This document shows positions 49,305-60,062 of a DNA stretch of 64,000 nucleotides, one piece after another (the stretch's first letter is position 1; every line of letters starts with the position of its first letter). The notes under the pieces are model-generated. The model was not told the origin of the DNA, did not search any database, and saw nothing but the letters and a program-made list of their open reading frames with translations. The stretch covers positions 1,922,001 to 1,986,000 of the forward strand of contig NZ_CP061714.1 in assembly GCF_014764385.1 (NCBI RefSeq), read 5' to 3'. The position numbers were made by a program, and so were the translations under genes. This DNA comes from Luteimonas sp. MC1825 (GTDB taxonomy: Bacteria > Pseudomonadota > Gammaproteobacteria > Xanthomonadales > Xanthomonadaceae).

Positions 49305-49667
49305 GTGTCCCTGACGCCGCTGCTGATTGTACTCGCGTCACTGGCCGCGGGCCTGTGGCTGCTGCTGCGCCAGGCCGGCATCGGCCGGCGCCGCCGCGCC
49401 ATGACCGGTGTCCTCGACGCCGCCGACGCCCTGGAATCGCGCCTGCGCACCGCGCGCGCCGAATTCGAGGCGGTCGCGGGCGACGCCGTCGATCCGGTGC
49501 GCGCCGCCATGCAGGAAATGCTGCGCCAGCGCCTGTGGCTGCAGCAACACGGCGCACGCGCCTCGCTGGCCGAGTTGGCCACCGTGCGCGACTCCATCGA
49601 CACCGCGCGCAGCCGCATCGAGCGGGAGCTGTCGCGGATCGAGCGCGCGCGCGCGCCGCTGCACTGA
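49305..49667 (+). CDS. Small membrane-anchored coiled protein
   Basis: A 120-residue protein I do not recognise. It has an N-terminal membrane helix (LTPLLIVLASLAAGLWLLL) and a helical body that is rich in Arg, Ala and Glu and probably coiled. A GTG start at 49305 is chosen for GAGGG seven bases upstream; no in-frame ATG exists before the helix. It is divergent from yceD and stops one base before maf, with which it is likely co-transcribed. Confidence 0.65.
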   Translation: MSLTPLLIVLASLAAGLWLLLRQAGIGRRRRAMTGVLDAADALESRLRTARAEFEAVAGDAVDPVRAAMQEMLRQRLWLQQHGARASLAELATVRDSIDTARSRIERELSRIERARAPLH

Positions 49668-49668
49668 C

Positions 49669-50247
49669 ATGCCCGCGCCTGCCGTCGTGCTCGCGTCCAC
49701 CTCACCGTATCGCCGCGAACTGCTGGCGCGGCTGCGGCTGCCCTTCGAATCCGTCCGCCCCGAGGTCGACGAGACGCCACGCCCCGGCGAATCGCCCGCC
49801 CTCCTGGCCATGCGCCTGGCCTGCGCCAAGGCCGCGGCGGTCGCTGCGACGCATCCGGATGCGTGCGTGGTCGGCTCCGACCAGGTAGCCGAGCTTGACG
49901 GCCGGCCCATCGGCAAGGCCGGCGGGCGCGACGCCGCGATCGCCCAGCTGCTCGGGATGGCGTCGCGCGAAGTCGTCTTCCATACCGCCGTGGCCGTGGC
50001 GGCAGGCGGCGCCGTGCATGCCGAGAGCGATACCACGCGCGTGCGCCTGCGCGCGCTCGACATCGCCGCGATCACGCGCTATGTCGATGCCGAGCAGCCC
50101 TGGGACTGCGCCGGCAGCTTCAAGTGCGAGGGCTACGGCATCACGCTGTTCGAAGCCATCGACAGCACCGATCCGACGGCGCTGGTCGGCCTGCCGCTGA
50201 TTGCGACCGCGCGCCTGTTGCGCGCGGCCGGCTGCATCCTGCCCTGA
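49669..50247 (+). CDS. 7-methyl-GTP pyrophosphatase (Maf/YceF subtype)
   Basis: A 192-residue Maf protein. It reads LASTSPYRRELLARL, EVDETPRPGESP, GSDQVAELDG and FKCEGYGITLFEAIDSTDPTALVGLPL. The FKCEGYGIT..STDPT pattern fits the YceF subtype, which hydrolyses 7-methyl-GTP and related modified nucleotides, rather than the YhdE (dTTP/UTP) subtype. It starts one base after the small membrane protein's stop and is convergent with the GT39 gene. Confidence 0.88.
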   Translation: MPAPAVVLASTSPYRRELLARLRLPFESVRPEVDETPRPGESPALLAMRLACAKAAAVAATHPDACVVGSDQVAELDGRPIGKAGGRDAAIAQLLGMASREVVFHTAVAVAAGGAVHAESDTTRVRLRALDIAAITRYVDAEQPWDCAGSFKCEGYGITLFEAIDSTDPTALVGLPLIATARLLRAAGCILP

Positions 50248-50286
50248 GCGTGGCGGCGGCCGCGGCGCGGTGGCGCGCGCGGCACC

Positions 50287-52143
50287 TCAGTCGCTGTTCC
50301 CCACCACGATGCGCTGTTCGGGCCAGTCCTCGACACTGCCGTCCTTGCCATGCAGGCGCAGGCCGAGCCAGTGCGCGCCCTGCAGGCCCGGCGGCAGCAT
50401 CACATCGGCCTGGAAACCGACGGCCGGATGCGCGACATCGGTGGAGATCGACCAGTAGCCGGCGACATGCGGCCGCTCCAGCCCGTACTGCGCGGTCGCC
50501 ACCACCGTGCCGTCGAGCGTGACCTCGACGCGGTCGATGCCCACGCCGTCCTTGAACGCCCATCCCGCCACCGCGACGTGGTCGTCGACGCGGGCATCGG
50601 ATGCCGGGCTGTCGAGCCAGGCCATCGCCGGCAGCGTGCAGCCGCCTTCGGGCATGGCCTCGGCACGTGGGCCGAGCGCGAACAGCAGGAACCGCGTGCG
50701 CCCGTGGTCGACGTTGACCACGCGCGGCGGCGGCAGCGGCCCGAAGCGCCGGCACAGCGCGTGGTAGCGCAGCAGCAGGTGCTTGTATTCCACTTCGCTC
50801 GCGGCCACGACCAGCAGCACCGGATCCACGCCGCGATCGACCGCCCCGCTCGCCTCCAGGCCCCACAACCGCAGCTGGGGCGCGCGCCCGTGGTCGCGGT
50901 TGACCGGATGTTCCAGCACTTCGATGCGCGGATTGTCGAGCGCGAAGCCGAGTTCCGCGCCGACCTTGAAGTTGTCGGCGACCAGTCGCGTCCCCGCCGG
51001 CATGGCGGCGCGTTGCCCGCGCACCGCCACGGCCAGCTCGTTCCAGCCGGCGAAGTTCGACGGATACCACTTCAGCGTGGCGGTCTGCGCGCGCAGCGCC
51101 GGCATCGAGACCAGCACGTAATAGCCGAGCACCGCGACCAGGCCGCACGCGGCCACCACCCAGGTCGCCACGCGCAGCCATGGCCGCCAGCGCGCCAGGG
51201 CCGCCGGCAGCAGCGGCAGCAACGCGAGCAGCCCCGGCAGCGGCCAATGGAAGCTGACGCGCTCGGTATCGGCGAAGAATCCCAGCACGAAGAACCCGAT
51301 CACCAGCAACAGCCCGCACAGGGCAAGGAAGCGCACCGGCTCGCTGTCGTCACGCGCGTCGCGCACGCCGGCGAGCAGCAGTGCGATGAACAGCAGCGGC
51401 GTGGCCAGCAGCGACTGGATCGCGATGAACCAGAGCCCGTCCGGGTGCCACGACCATGGATGCCGGTCGACCAGCTGGAAGCGCAGGCCCGCTTCGGCGT
51501 TCTCGAAGTTCCAGGCCAGCAGCGGCGTCCACGCCGCCGCGCCGAACGCGATCGCGATCCACACGCGCGGGTCGCGCAGCACCTGGCGGCCCTGCGGCAG
51601 CAGCATGAGCGCGACGAAGCCCACGCCCACCACCGCGGCGAAGCGGTAATGGCTGAGCGCACCGATCGCCAGGCCCAGCGCGAACTGCAGCACCACGCCA
51701 TAGCCGACGCCGCGCAGCATGCGCGTGCCTGCGTCCAGGCACAGCAGCGTCGCCAGCGCCATCGCCGTGTCCGGCAGCGCCATGAGGCCGAGGCTGCCGG
51801 CCAGCGGCAACAGAAGAGCGGCGATGCCCGCGACCCAGGCGCGCGCTTCGCCGAACTCGCGCGCGGCGATGCGCACCACCAGCCACGGCAGCGCCGAGGC
51901 GACCAGCAGGAACGGCATGCGCAGCGCCAGCACGCCGTCGCCGAACACCATGCCGCCGATGCGGATCATCCATGCCGTAAGCCCCGGCAGGTCCGAGTAC
52001 GCCCACGCCAGGTGGCGGCTCTCCTGCCAGTAGAAGGCCTCGTCGACGAACAGCGGCAGGCGCACGGCGATCGCCGCCTTGACCAGCAGCAGGGTGCACC
52101 ACAGCGCGATGAAGACCACGCGCGCGTCGATCGGTTTCCGCAT
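50287..52143 (-). CDS. GT39-type membrane glycosyltransferase with C-terminal beta domain
   Basis: A 618-residue protein with about ten to twelve hydrophobic helices and the early-loop signature VDEAFYWQESRHLAWAYSDL of PMT/ArnT-like, lipid-linked sugar transferases. After the last helices (about residue 345) comes a soluble portion, ending in a segment (about 525-618) that looks like a beta-sandwich (GWAFKDGVGIDRVEVTLDGT). The sugar donor and acceptor are unknown. It stands alone, divergent from the MoxR gene. Confidence 0.85.
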   Translation of the reverse strand: MRKPIDARVVFIALWCTLLLVKAAIAVRLPLFVDEAFYWQESRHLAWAYSDLPGLTAWMIRIGGMVFGDGVLALRMPFLLVASALPWLVVRIAAREFGEARAWVAGIAALLLPLAGSLGLMALPDTAMALATLLCLDAGTRMLRGVGYGVVLQFALGLAIGALSHYRFAAVVGVGFVALMLLPQGRQVLRDPRVWIAIAFGAAAWTPLLAWNFENAEAGLRFQLVDRHPWSWHPDGLWFIAIQSLLATPLLFIALLLAGVRDARDDSEPVRFLALCGLLLVIGFFVLGFFADTERVSFHWPLPGLLALLPLLPAALARWRPWLRVATWVVAACGLVAVLGYYVLVSMPALRAQTATLKWYPSNFAGWNELAVAVRGQRAAMPAGTRLVADNFKVGAELGFALDNPRIEVLEHPVNRDHGRAPQLRLWGLEASGAVDRGVDPVLLVVAASEVEYKHLLLRYHALCRRFGPLPPPRVVNVDHGRTRFLLFALGPRAEAMPEGGCTLPAMAWLDSPASDARVDDHVAVAGWAFKDGVGIDRVEVTLDGTVVATAQYGLERPHVAGYWSISTDVAHPAVGFQADVMLPPGLQGAHWLGLRLHGKDGSVEDWPEQRIVVGNSD

Positions 52144-52189
52144 CCGCCAGCGACCTCGTTAGACTCGATCATCCGCCCGGCAACCGGGC

Positions 52190-53143
<954 letters not shown>

Positions 53144-53145
53144 GG

Positions 53146-54129
53146 ATGGCGGAGCGGCGCCTGGCCGGGCTGCGCGCACGCCTCGAGGGGCTGGCGCGCC
53201 CGCGTCGCCCGGAAGTGCTCCCGGTCGCGTTCGACCGCCGTCGCATCTACGTGCTGCCCACCGCGTTCGGCGCCTTTTTCGGCGCGCTGGTGGTGGTGAT
53301 GCTGCTCGGCGCGCTCAACTACAACAACAATCCGGCGCTGCTGCTGGCCCTGCTGCTGGCCGGCGCGGGCAACACCAGCCTGCTGGCGGCGCATCTGCAG
53401 CTGTCGGGCCTGCGCATCGTGGCGGTGGACGCCGAGCCTGTACCCGCGGGCGCGCCGTTGCTGCTGCGCGTGCACGCGCGCGCCGATCCGCAGCGCACGC
53501 GGCGCGGCCTGCGCGTCGATGCGGGTGACGCCTCCGCCGTGCTGTCCCTGCGCGACGGCGCCGGCGAGGTGCGGCTGGCGCTGGCCACGCAGCGGCGCGG
53601 ATGGCTGCAACCGGGTCGCCTGCGGATCTCGACCACGCGTCCCTTGGGCCTTGCGCGCGCGTGGGCCTATGCGTGGCCCGCAGACGACCTGCTGGTCTAT
53701 CCGCGTCCGGAAGCCGAAGGCCCGCCGCTGCCCCACGGCCGTGGCGACAATGCCCGGGCGCGCATGCAGCCGGCTGGCGACGACGTCCACCACCTGCGCG
53801 CCTACCGGCGTGGCGACGCGCGTCGCGCCATTGCCTGGAAGCCGTCGGCGCGCCGCGACACGCTGCTGGTGCGCGAATACGAACAGCCGCAGGGTGCCGA
53901 CGTAGTGCTGGACTGGCTGGCGCTGGCACCGCTGGCCTACGAGGCGCGCATCGCGCGGCTGGCGCGCTGGGTGGACCAGGCCGAACGCGAAGGCCGTCGC
54001 TGGCGCCTGCAGCTCGCGCAGCAGCCAGCGATCGGCCCGGCACGCGGCGCCGCGCATCGGCATGCCTGCCTGCGCGCGCTGGCGCTGCTGCCGCCGGCCA
54101 CCGGCTCGGAGCACGGCAGCCTTGGCTAG
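53146..54129 (+). CDS. DUF58-domain membrane protein
   Basis: A 327-residue protein. Two hydrophobic segments near residues 37-75 are followed by the DUF58 domain with GDDVHHLRAYRRGDARRAIAWKPSARRDTLLVREYE. DUF58 proteins accompany MoxR ATPases. The ATG at 53146 begins two bases after the moxR stop; a TTG at 53140 is also possible. It overlaps the next gene by eight bases. Confidence 0.88.
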   Translation: MAERRLAGLRARLEGLARPRRPEVLPVAFDRRRIYVLPTAFGAFFGALVVVMLLGALNYNNNPALLLALLLAGAGNTSLLAAHLQLSGLRIVAVDAEPVPAGAPLLLRVHARADPQRTRRGLRVDAGDASAVLSLRDGAGEVRLALATQRRGWLQPGRLRISTTRPLGLARAWAYAWPADDLLVYPRPEAEGPPLPHGRGDNARARMQPAGDDVHHLRAYRRGDARRAIAWKPSARRDTLLVREYEQPQGADVVLDWLALAPLAYEARIARLARWVDQAEREGRRWRLQLAQQPAIGPARGAAHRHACLRALALLPPATGSEHGSLG

Positions 54130-56068
54130 GCGCAAGCCGTCACGCAGCACGCCGCTCGACGCGCAGGCGCGCGGCTGGTCGCTCGCGGCCGCGGCCGCCT
54201 GCCTGCTGCCGCTGCTGCTGCAGCTGCCGGGCACGCTCGCGCTCGGGCTTGCACTGACCGGCATCGTCGCCACCGCCGCCTCCTGGCGTCGCCCGTTGCC
54301 GGCCGCGTTGCGCATGGTGCTGTCGCTGGCGGTGGTGGCGCTGGTGGTCGCCAACGCGCGCTTTGCGTTCGGCCGCGACACCGGCTGCGCGCTGCTGGCG
54401 GCGATGCTGGCGCTGAAACCCATGGAACTGGCCACGCTGCGCGATGCACGCAGCCTGCTCGGCTTCGCGCTGTTCGCCCCGTTCGCGACCTTCCTGCTCG
54501 ACCAGGGACCGCTGTCGCTGCTGCTTGGCCTGGTGGCCGCGGTGCTGGTGCTGGCCGCGCTGCTGCGCCTGTCGGAAATGGAGAGCGGCGAACCCGAGGT
54601 GCTGGCGCCCGCGCCGCGCCTGGCACGGGTGCTGCGCCTGGTGGCCATCGGCCTGCCGCTGGCGCTCGCGGCATTCTGGCTGTTCCCGCGCATGGCCACG
54701 CCGCTGTGGGGCGTGCCGGAACGCGTCATCGCGCGACCGGGGCTGTCGGACACCATGGCGCCGGGCGGGTGGCTCGACCTCATGAACGACGACAGCGTGG
54801 CGCTGCGCGTCACCTTCGACGGCGCTGCCCCGCCGACGTCGGAGATGTACTGGCGCGGGCCGGTGCTGTGGAACTACGACGGCCGCGAATGGACCACCTC
54901 GCCCTGGTTCCGCGGCCTGCCGGCCGCAGCGGTCACCCATGGGCCGCGGCGTTACATCTACGACCTCGAGGTCGAACCGACCGACCGCCGGCAACTCGTC
55001 GCGCTCGAACTGCCCATGGCCGTGCCGGAAGGCGCCCAGGCGTCGATCGACCACATGTTGCGCACCGACCGGACGCTGTCGGCCACCACGCGCTGGCAGA
55101 TGACCTCGGCCGCACCGGTGGCCTTCGAGCCCGACCTGCGCGGCACCCTGCGCGCCGCCGCGCTGCGGCTGCCGGATGGCTACAACCCGCGCACCATGGC
55201 ACTGGCGCGGGAGTGGCGCACGCAGGCCGGCAGCGGCAACGACGCGGTGATCGTGGAGCGTGCCCTCGCCTGGATCCGCGCCGAGTTCGGCTACACGCTG
55301 ACCACGCCGCTGCCGGGCCGGCACGCGGTCGATGAATTCCTGTTCGACCAGAAGCAGGGCTTCTGCGAACACTTCAGCTCGGCATTCGTGGTGCTGATGC
55401 GCGCCTCGGGAATCCCCGCGCGCGTGGTCACCGGCTACACCGGCGGCTACCGCAATCCCTTCGGCGGCTACTGGATCGTGCGCCGCTCCGACGCGCACGC
55501 CTGGGCCGAGGTCTGGCTGCCCGGGCGCGGCTGGGTGCGCGTGGATCCGACCGCCGCGGTCGCACCCGAACGCATCTACGACACCCTCGCCGACCGCGCG
55601 TCGGGAGGCGCGGGCGGGTTGCAGGCGCTGGCGCCGATGTACGACATGGGCGACTGGCTGCGCCGCGGCTGGAACGACCTGGTGCTCGGCTTCGACGCCG
55701 CACGCCAGCAGCGCATGCTGCGCTCGCTGGGTGGCGGCGACCTCGGCAGCAGCCAGCTGGTGGCGCTGTTCGCGCTGATCGGCGGTGCCGCGCTGGCGGC
55801 GATGCTGTGGCTGGTCGCGCGCGGCGAACGCGAGCGTGACCCGGTGTTGCGCGCATGGCACCGGCTGGGCGCGCGCTACGGGCGCCTCGGCCTCGGGCGC
55901 CGGCCGCACGAGACCGCCGACGCCTGGACCGCGCGGGTCCTGGCCCTGCGGCCGCAGTCCACCGCACTGGTCGCGCTCACCGCGCGTTTCGCGGAATGGC
56001 GCTACGCTCGCGATCGTGGCGGCGACGGCCGCACGCTGGTCCACGACCTGCGCGCGCATCGCCCCTGA
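54122..56068 (+). CDS. tgpA: TgpA-like membrane transglutaminase-family protein
   Basis: A 648-residue protein. The N-terminal half (about 1-190) holds six hydrophobic segments (DUF3488), the middle has a transglutaminase-like core with Cys (KQGFCEHFSSAF), His (SDAHAWAEVW) and Asp (WVRVDPTAAV), and a membrane helix near residue 550 precedes a DUF4129-like tail. Its relative in Pseudomonas is essential for viability. The TTG start at 54122 is chosen because GGAG lies ten bases upstream; the ATG at 54062 gives a non-homologous leader. It is last in the moxR-DUF58-tgpA operon. Confidence 0.88.
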   Translation: MARRKPSRSTPLDAQARGWSLAAAAACLLPLLLQLPGTLALGLALTGIVATAASWRRPLPAALRMVLSLAVVALVVANARFAFGRDTGCALLAAMLALKPMELATLRDARSLLGFALFAPFATFLLDQGPLSLLLGLVAAVLVLAALLRLSEMESGEPEVLAPAPRLARVLRLVAIGLPLALAAFWLFPRMATPLWGVPERVIARPGLSDTMAPGGWLDLMNDDSVALRVTFDGAAPPTSEMYWRGPVLWNYDGREWTTSPWFRGLPAAAVTHGPRRYIYDLEVEPTDRRQLVALELPMAVPEGAQASIDHMLRTDRTLSATTRWQMTSAAPVAFEPDLRGTLRAAALRLPDGYNPRTMALAREWRTQAGSGNDAVIVERALAWIRAEFGYTLTTPLPGRHAVDEFLFDQKQGFCEHFSSAFVVLMRASGIPARVVTGYTGGYRNPFGGYWIVRRSDAHAWAEVWLPGRGWVRVDPTAAVAPERIYDTLADRASGGAGGLQALAPMYDMGDWLRRGWNDLVLGFDAARQQRMLRSLGGGDLGSSQLVALFALIGGAALAAMLWLVARGERERDPVLRAWHRLGARYGRLGLGRRPHETADAWTARVLALRPQSTALVALTARFAEWRYARDRGGDGRTLVHDLRAHRP

Positions 56069-56106
56069 CACCCCACCTGCAACCCCAGGCAATGCCGGAG
56101 ATCCGC

Positions 56107-56595
56107 ATGAGCATCCGCCCCTTCATCGCCATCGCCGCCGCCCTGCTGCTTGCGGCCTGCGCATCATCGCAGCCTCGCCCGCTGCAGGGCGAGTTCAACC
56201 CGCTCTCCCCGCGCGACGCCGCCGCCCAGCAGGCCACCGGTGCCGTGGTGCGCTGGGGCGGACGCATCGTCCAGGTCGAACCCCGCCCCGACAGCACCTG
56301 CTTTGAAATGGTGTCGGCACGGCTCGACCACTATGGGCGGCCGTACTGGGGAGGCGACGATACCGGGGGCCGGTTCATCGCCTGCCGCCCCGGCTTCTAC
56401 GACCCGGCGGTGTTCGAGCGCAACCGCGATGTCACCTTCACCGGTCGCATCAGCGGCTACGAGACCCGCAAGATCGGCGGCTACGACTACCGCTTCCCGC
56501 AGGTCGCCGCCGACGTGGTCTACCTGTGGCCCCGGCGCGACCACATCAACGTGATCACGCGCCCGGCGCCGTGGCCGTGGTGGGGCTACTGGTAA
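56107..56595 (+). CDS. Slp-family outer-membrane lipoprotein
   Basis: A 162-residue lipoprotein with the lipobox LLLAAC (Cys at 18). The body matches the Slp family: WGGRIVQVEP, FEMVSARLDHYGRP, DTGGRFIACRPGFYDPAVF and YPYLWPRRDH-like end. Slp proteins are induced in stationary phase and lie in the outer membrane. GGAG six bases before the ATG at 56107 sets the start. It follows tgpA by 38 bases and may be cotranscribed. Confidence 0.88.
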   Translation: MSIRPFIAIAAALLLAACASSQPRPLQGEFNPLSPRDAAAQQATGAVVRWGGRIVQVEPRPDSTCFEMVSARLDHYGRPYWGGDDTGGRFIACRPGFYDPAVFERNRDVTFTGRISGYETRKIGGYDYRFPQVAADVVYLWPRRDHINVITRPAPWPWWGYW

Positions 56596-56619
56596 GCGGC
56601 CGCGTTTCCGCGGGCGCGC

Positions 56620-56967
56620 TCAGGCGGTCGTGCCGAAGCGCCCGAGTGGCGCGCCGGCCAGCAGGTGCAGGTGCAGCTGGAACACCGTCTGGCCACCGTC
56701 GCCATTGCAGTTGACGACGATCCGGTAGCCGTCCTCGGCAAAGCCTTCGCGCCGCGCGTAGTCCGCCGCGGCGAGCGCCAGACGACCCACGAGTTCGGGT
56801 TGTCCGCGCGGCAGGTCGTTGAGCGTGGCCACGTCGACCTTGGGCACGAACAGCACGTGCACCGGCGCCTGCGGTGCGATGTCGCGGAACGCGAGCAGGT
56901 GTTCGTCTTCGTAGACGATGTCCGCGGGGATCTCGCGGTTGATGATCTTGTGGAAGATGGTGGACAT
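56620..56967 (-). CDS. hinT: HIT-family nucleotide hydrolase (HinT-like)
   Basis: A 115-residue HIT protein that begins MSTIFHKIINREIPADIVYED, the HinT N-terminus, with FVPKVDVATLND. The catalytic box reads FQLHLHLLAGAPLG: the last two His of HxHxHxx are present but the first is Gln. HinT cleaves AMP-amine phosphoramidates and related adducts. It follows recR by 63 bases on the minus strand. Confidence 0.88.
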   Translation of the reverse strand: MSTIFHKIINREIPADIVYEDEHLLAFRDIAPQAPVHVLFVPKVDVATLNDLPRGQPELVGRLALAAADYARREGFAEDGYRIVVNCNGDGGQTVFQLHLHLLAGAPLGRFGTTA

Positions 56968-57030
56968 GGCGCGGGTCCTGCATGCCGGATGGATGCGGGC
57001 ATCGTAGCCCGAAGCCCGCAGGCGCTCCGC

Positions 57031-57627
57031 TCAGCCGGCTTCGCTGCGCGACCCGAACGCGTGCGACAGCGTGCCGCGGTCCACGTACTCCAGCTCGCCG
57101 CCCAGCGGCAGGCCGTGCGCAAGCCGGCTCGGGCGCACGCCGTGCTGGCGCGCCAGCTGCGCCAGGTAGTGCGCGGTGGCTTCGCCTTCCACCGTCGGGT
57201 TGGTGGCGATGATCAGTTCCTGCACCTCGCCTTCGGCGAGGCGCGCGCCCAGCTGCTCCAGGCCGAGCTCGCGCGGGCCGATGCCGTCGAGCGGGCTCAG
57301 GCGGCCCTGCAGCACGAAGTACAGGCCGCGGTAGCCGGTGGCCTGTTCGATCGCCAGCCGGTCGGCCGGTGATTCCACCGCGCACAGCAGCTGCACGTCG
57401 CGCGCGGCGCTGGCGCAGGTCGCGCACAGCGGTTGTTCGCTGAAGTCGCGGCAGCGGCTGCAATGACCAATGCGCTCCACCGCCTCGGCGAGCACGGCGG
57501 CAAGCCGGCGTCCGCCGTCGCGGCCGCGTTCGAGCACGTGGTAGGCCATGCGCTGCGCGGTCTTTGGGCCGACGCCTGGCAGCACGCGGAATGCCTCGAC
57601 CAGCTGTTCGAGCAACGGTGCGCTCAT
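57031..57627 (-). CDS. recR: Recombination mediator RecR
   Basis: A 198-residue protein. It has the N-terminal helix-hairpin-helix ([17 protein letters not shown]), four cysteines ([19 protein letters not shown]) for zinc, and a TOPRIM domain ([34 protein letters not shown]). With RecO (26.1 kb here) it loads RecA. It follows ybaB by 34 bases and dnaX before that. Confidence 0.95.
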   Translation of the reverse strand: MSAPLLEQLVEAFRVLPGVGPKTAQRMAYHVLERGRDGGRRLAAVLAEAVERIGHCSRCRDFSEQPLCATCASAARDVQLLCAVESPADRLAIEQATGYRGLYFVLQGRLSPLDGIGPRELGLEQLGARLAEGEVQELIIATNPTVEGEATAHYLAQLARQHGVRPSRLAHGLPLGGELEYVDRGTLSHAFGSRSEAG

Positions 57628-57661
57628 CGGCGGCAGGCGCGGGTCGGGACGTCGTGCGTGG

Positions 57662-57982
57662 TCAGAACGGCATCTTCATGCCGGGCGGCAGCGCCATGCC
57701 CGCGGTCGCCGCGCCCATGCGCGACTGCGACTCGGCGTCGACCTTGTTGCTGGCATCGTTGAACGCCGCGGCGATCAGGTCCTCGGCCATTTCCGGATCG
57801 GACAGCACGCTGGGGTCGATGCGTACCTTGCGGCACTCCTTGCGGCCGGTGAGGGTGACTTCCACCATGCCGCCACCGGCGCTGCCGGTGACTTCGACAC
57901 TGGCGAGTTCTTCCTGGGCCTTCTGCAGGTTCTCCTGCATCTTCTGCGCCTGCTGCATCAGCTGGGCGATGTTTCCACGCAT
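57662..57982 (-). CDS. ybaB: YbaB/EbfC nucleoid-associated protein
   Basis: A 106-residue YbaB/EbfC protein, probably a homodimer that binds DNA. It has the coiled start [37 protein letters not shown] and [16 protein letters not shown]. It begins one base after the dnaX stop and precedes recR, the common arrangement. Confidence 0.95.
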   Translation of the reverse strand: MRGNIAQLMQQAQKMQENLQKAQEELASVEVTGSAGGGMVEVTLTGRKECRKVRIDPSVLSDPEMAEDLIAAAFNDASNKVDAESQSRMGAATAGMALPPGMKMPF

Positions 57983-57983
57983 G

Positions 57984-59780
57984 TCAGTGCTCCTGGTCTT
58001 CTAGGGGGCGGATCGAATCGGGGACGAGCCGCGCGCCGTGTTGCGACATCAGCCGCTGCACGTCCGGATCGTTGAGGAAGGTGGCCTCGGCGACGCCCTG
58101 GCGCTCGTCGCGCACGCGCTCGTTGCGCGCATGCAGGGTTTCGCCGGCAGCGGCACCCGCGGCCGCCTCGAAGCGGATCTGCGGGGGGCTGCCCCAGCGC
58201 GCGCCAAGCGCGTCTGCAAGCTGCTGCACGAGGAACGGCGCGCGCAGGTGTTCATCTGCCGCGGGCAAAGACAGGCGCAGCACGTCCTGTTCGTGGCCCA
58301 CGAAGGCCGAACTGGCCGCCAGTTCGCGCACCGGCCCGCGCAGACCCAGGCTGGCGACGAGATCCGGCCACTGGTCGTGGTCGATGGTGGGTGTCGGCGC
58401 GGGTCGTGCGGGGGCTGCTGCGCGTGCGGGTGCGGCTGCGCTCGCAGGTGCAGGTGCGGGAACAGCTGTGGCGACGGGCGCTACGGGCGCGACGCGGGCG
58501 GGTGGTACCTCCGTGCCGCCACCCGCGACCGTCGGCGGCAGCTCCCGTGGGGACGCTGTCACCGGAGGCGATGCACCCTGCGCGGACGGCGCGGCCGCCC
58601 CGAGCGCGGCGCGTGCGGCTGCAGCGGCGGACACGCCGCTGGCACGCATGCCGGGGGCCTCGCTTCCCGATGCCGTCGTCCCGCCCTCGCCGGGCCGGAA
58701 CGCCAGCATGCGCAGCAGGCTCATCTCGAAGCCCGCGCGGGTGCTGGGCGCCATGCCGATGTCGCGCCGGCCCGAAACCGCCATCTGGTACCAGAGCTGC
58801 ACCAGCTCCGGGCGCAGCGCGGCCGCCAGCGCCTCGACGTCGACACCTTCGCCCTCGACCTCGCTGCCCGGCACCAGCTGGCGCACCTGGATGCGGTGCA
58901 GCGCCGCGGCCAGCGCCTCGAGCACGCCGGCCCAGTCCGGCGAATAGCCTGCCAGCACTTCGATCTCGGCCATCAGCGCGGCGCCGTCACCTGTGGCCAG
59001 CGCGGCCAGCAGCGTCGCCACGCGGGTGCGGTCGACCGTGCCGAGCATCGTCGCGACGGCGTCGTCGGTGAGGCTGCCGCGGCCTTCGCCGGCGCCGGTG
59101 TAGGCGATCGCCTGGTCGAGCAGCGACAGGCCGTCGCGCAGGCTGCCGTCGGCGGCGCGCGCCAGTTGGCGTACCGCGCCGGGCTCGGCGGCGATGCCTT
59201 CGGCGGCGAGGATCCTGTCGATCTGGCCGCCGATCTGGGCCTCGTCCAGCCGCTTGAGGTTGAACTGCAGGCAGCGCGACAGCACCGTCACCAGCAGCTT
59301 CTGCGGGTCGGTGGTGGCGAACAGGAACTTGACGTGCTCCGGCGGCTCCTCGAGCGTCTTCAGCAGGGCGTTGAACGCCTGCTTGGTGAGCATGTGCACC
59401 TCGTCGATCAGGTACACCTTGTAGCGCCCCCGCGACGGCATGTACTGCGCGTTCTCGATCAGGTCGCGGACGTTGTCGACGCCGGTGTTGGAGGCGGCGT
59501 CGATTTCCAGCAGGTCGATGTAGCGGCCGGCATCGATTGCCTGGCAGGTCTCGCACGTGCCGCAGGGATCACTGGACGCGCCGTGCTCGCAGTTCAGGCT
59601 CTTGGCGAAGATCCGCGCGATGGTGGTCTTGCCCACGCCGCGGGTGCCGGTGAACAGGAACGCGTGGTGGACACGGCCGGAATCGAGCGCGTTGGTGAGC
59701 GCACGGACCACGTGCTCCTGGCCGACGAGTTCGGCGAACCGCTTCGGGCGCCACTTGCGGGCGAGGACAAGGTAGGACAT
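57984..59780 (-). CDS. dnaX: DNA polymerase III tau subunit (DnaX)
   Basis: A 598-residue clamp-loader protein. It has the P-loop GTRGVGKTT (residues 45-53), zinc cysteines at 64, 73, 76 and 79, Walker [10 protein letters not shown], and [13 protein letters not shown] with SRCLQFNL. The middle (about 370-490) is a flexible Ala/Pro/Val linker and the C-terminal part should bind the polymerase alpha and DnaB. I see no A-rich slippery heptamer, so a gamma product by frameshift as in E. coli is not predicted here. The ATG at 59780 gives the canonical [11 protein letters not shown] start. The tRNA-Ser follows on the other strand. Confidence 0.94.
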   Translation of the reverse strand: MSYLVLARKWRPKRFAELVGQEHVVRALTNALDSGRVHHAFLFTGTRGVGKTTIARIFAKSLNCEHGASSDPCGTCETCQAIDAGRYIDLLEIDAASNTGVDNVRDLIENAQYMPSRGRYKVYLIDEVHMLTKQAFNALLKTLEEPPEHVKFLFATTDPQKLLVTVLSRCLQFNLKRLDEAQIGGQIDRILAAEGIAAEPGAVRQLARAADGSLRDGLSLLDQAIAYTGAGEGRGSLTDDAVATMLGTVDRTRVATLLAALATGDGAALMAEIEVLAGYSPDWAGVLEALAAALHRIQVRQLVPGSEVEGEGVDVEALAAALRPELVQLWYQMAVSGRRDIGMAPSTRAGFEMSLLRMLAFRPGEGGTTASGSEAPGMRASGVSAAAAARAALGAAAPSAQGASPPVTASPRELPPTVAGGGTEVPPARVAPVAPVATAVPAPAPASAAAPARAAAPARPAPTPTIDHDQWPDLVASLGLRGPVRELAASSAFVGHEQDVLRLSLPAADEHLRAPFLVQQLADALGARWGSPPQIRFEAAAGAAAGETLHARNERVRDERQGVAEATFLNDPDVQRLMSQHGARLVPDSIRPLEDQEH

Positions 59781-59841
59781 GCCGCCATTCTGCCATGCGC
59801 ATCCGGCGCGGCCGCGGTGCCGGGCGCGCGAGCGGTTTTCC

Positions 59842-59870
59842 TTGTCCGCGCGCGGGCTGGCGGCTAGACT
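59842..59870 (+). promoter_or_regulatory. Probable sigma-70 promoter of tRNA-Ser
   Basis: TTGTCC is followed by exactly 17 bases and then TAGACT, and a GC-rich discriminator (TGCCGCCCCC) comes after it. The layout suits a stable-RNA promoter under stringent control. A start near 59878 would give a leader of about 45 bases before the tRNA. Confidence 0.5.
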
Positions 59871-59923
59871 TGCCGCCCCCGAGCCCCCATTCCATGGACA
59901 GGCGTGAAGCACGGGCCAGGTGC

Positions 59924-60016
59924 GGAGAGGTGTCCGAGTGGTTGAAGGAGCACGCCTGGAAAGTGTGTAAGCGTCTAAACCGCGCTTCGGGGGTTCGAAT
60001 CCCCCTCTCTCCGCCA
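59924..60016 (+). tRNA. tRNA-Ser (GGA)
   Basis: A class II tRNA of 93 bases including the encoded CCA. The acceptor arms GGAGAGG and TCTCTCC pair with one G-U, the anticodon loop CTGGAAA has anticodon GGA for serine codons UCC/UCU, there is a long variable arm (typical of serine) and the T arm reads GGGGGTTCGAATCCCCC. Confidence 0.95.
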
Positions 60017-60062
60017 GTTTCAGGCGCGTGCCAGGCATCGCACGCGTTCGCAGGTTTCCGTG

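Noticed and set aside
57984..59780. Programmed frameshift in dnaX
   Set aside because: No A-rich slippery heptamer was found on the coding strand.
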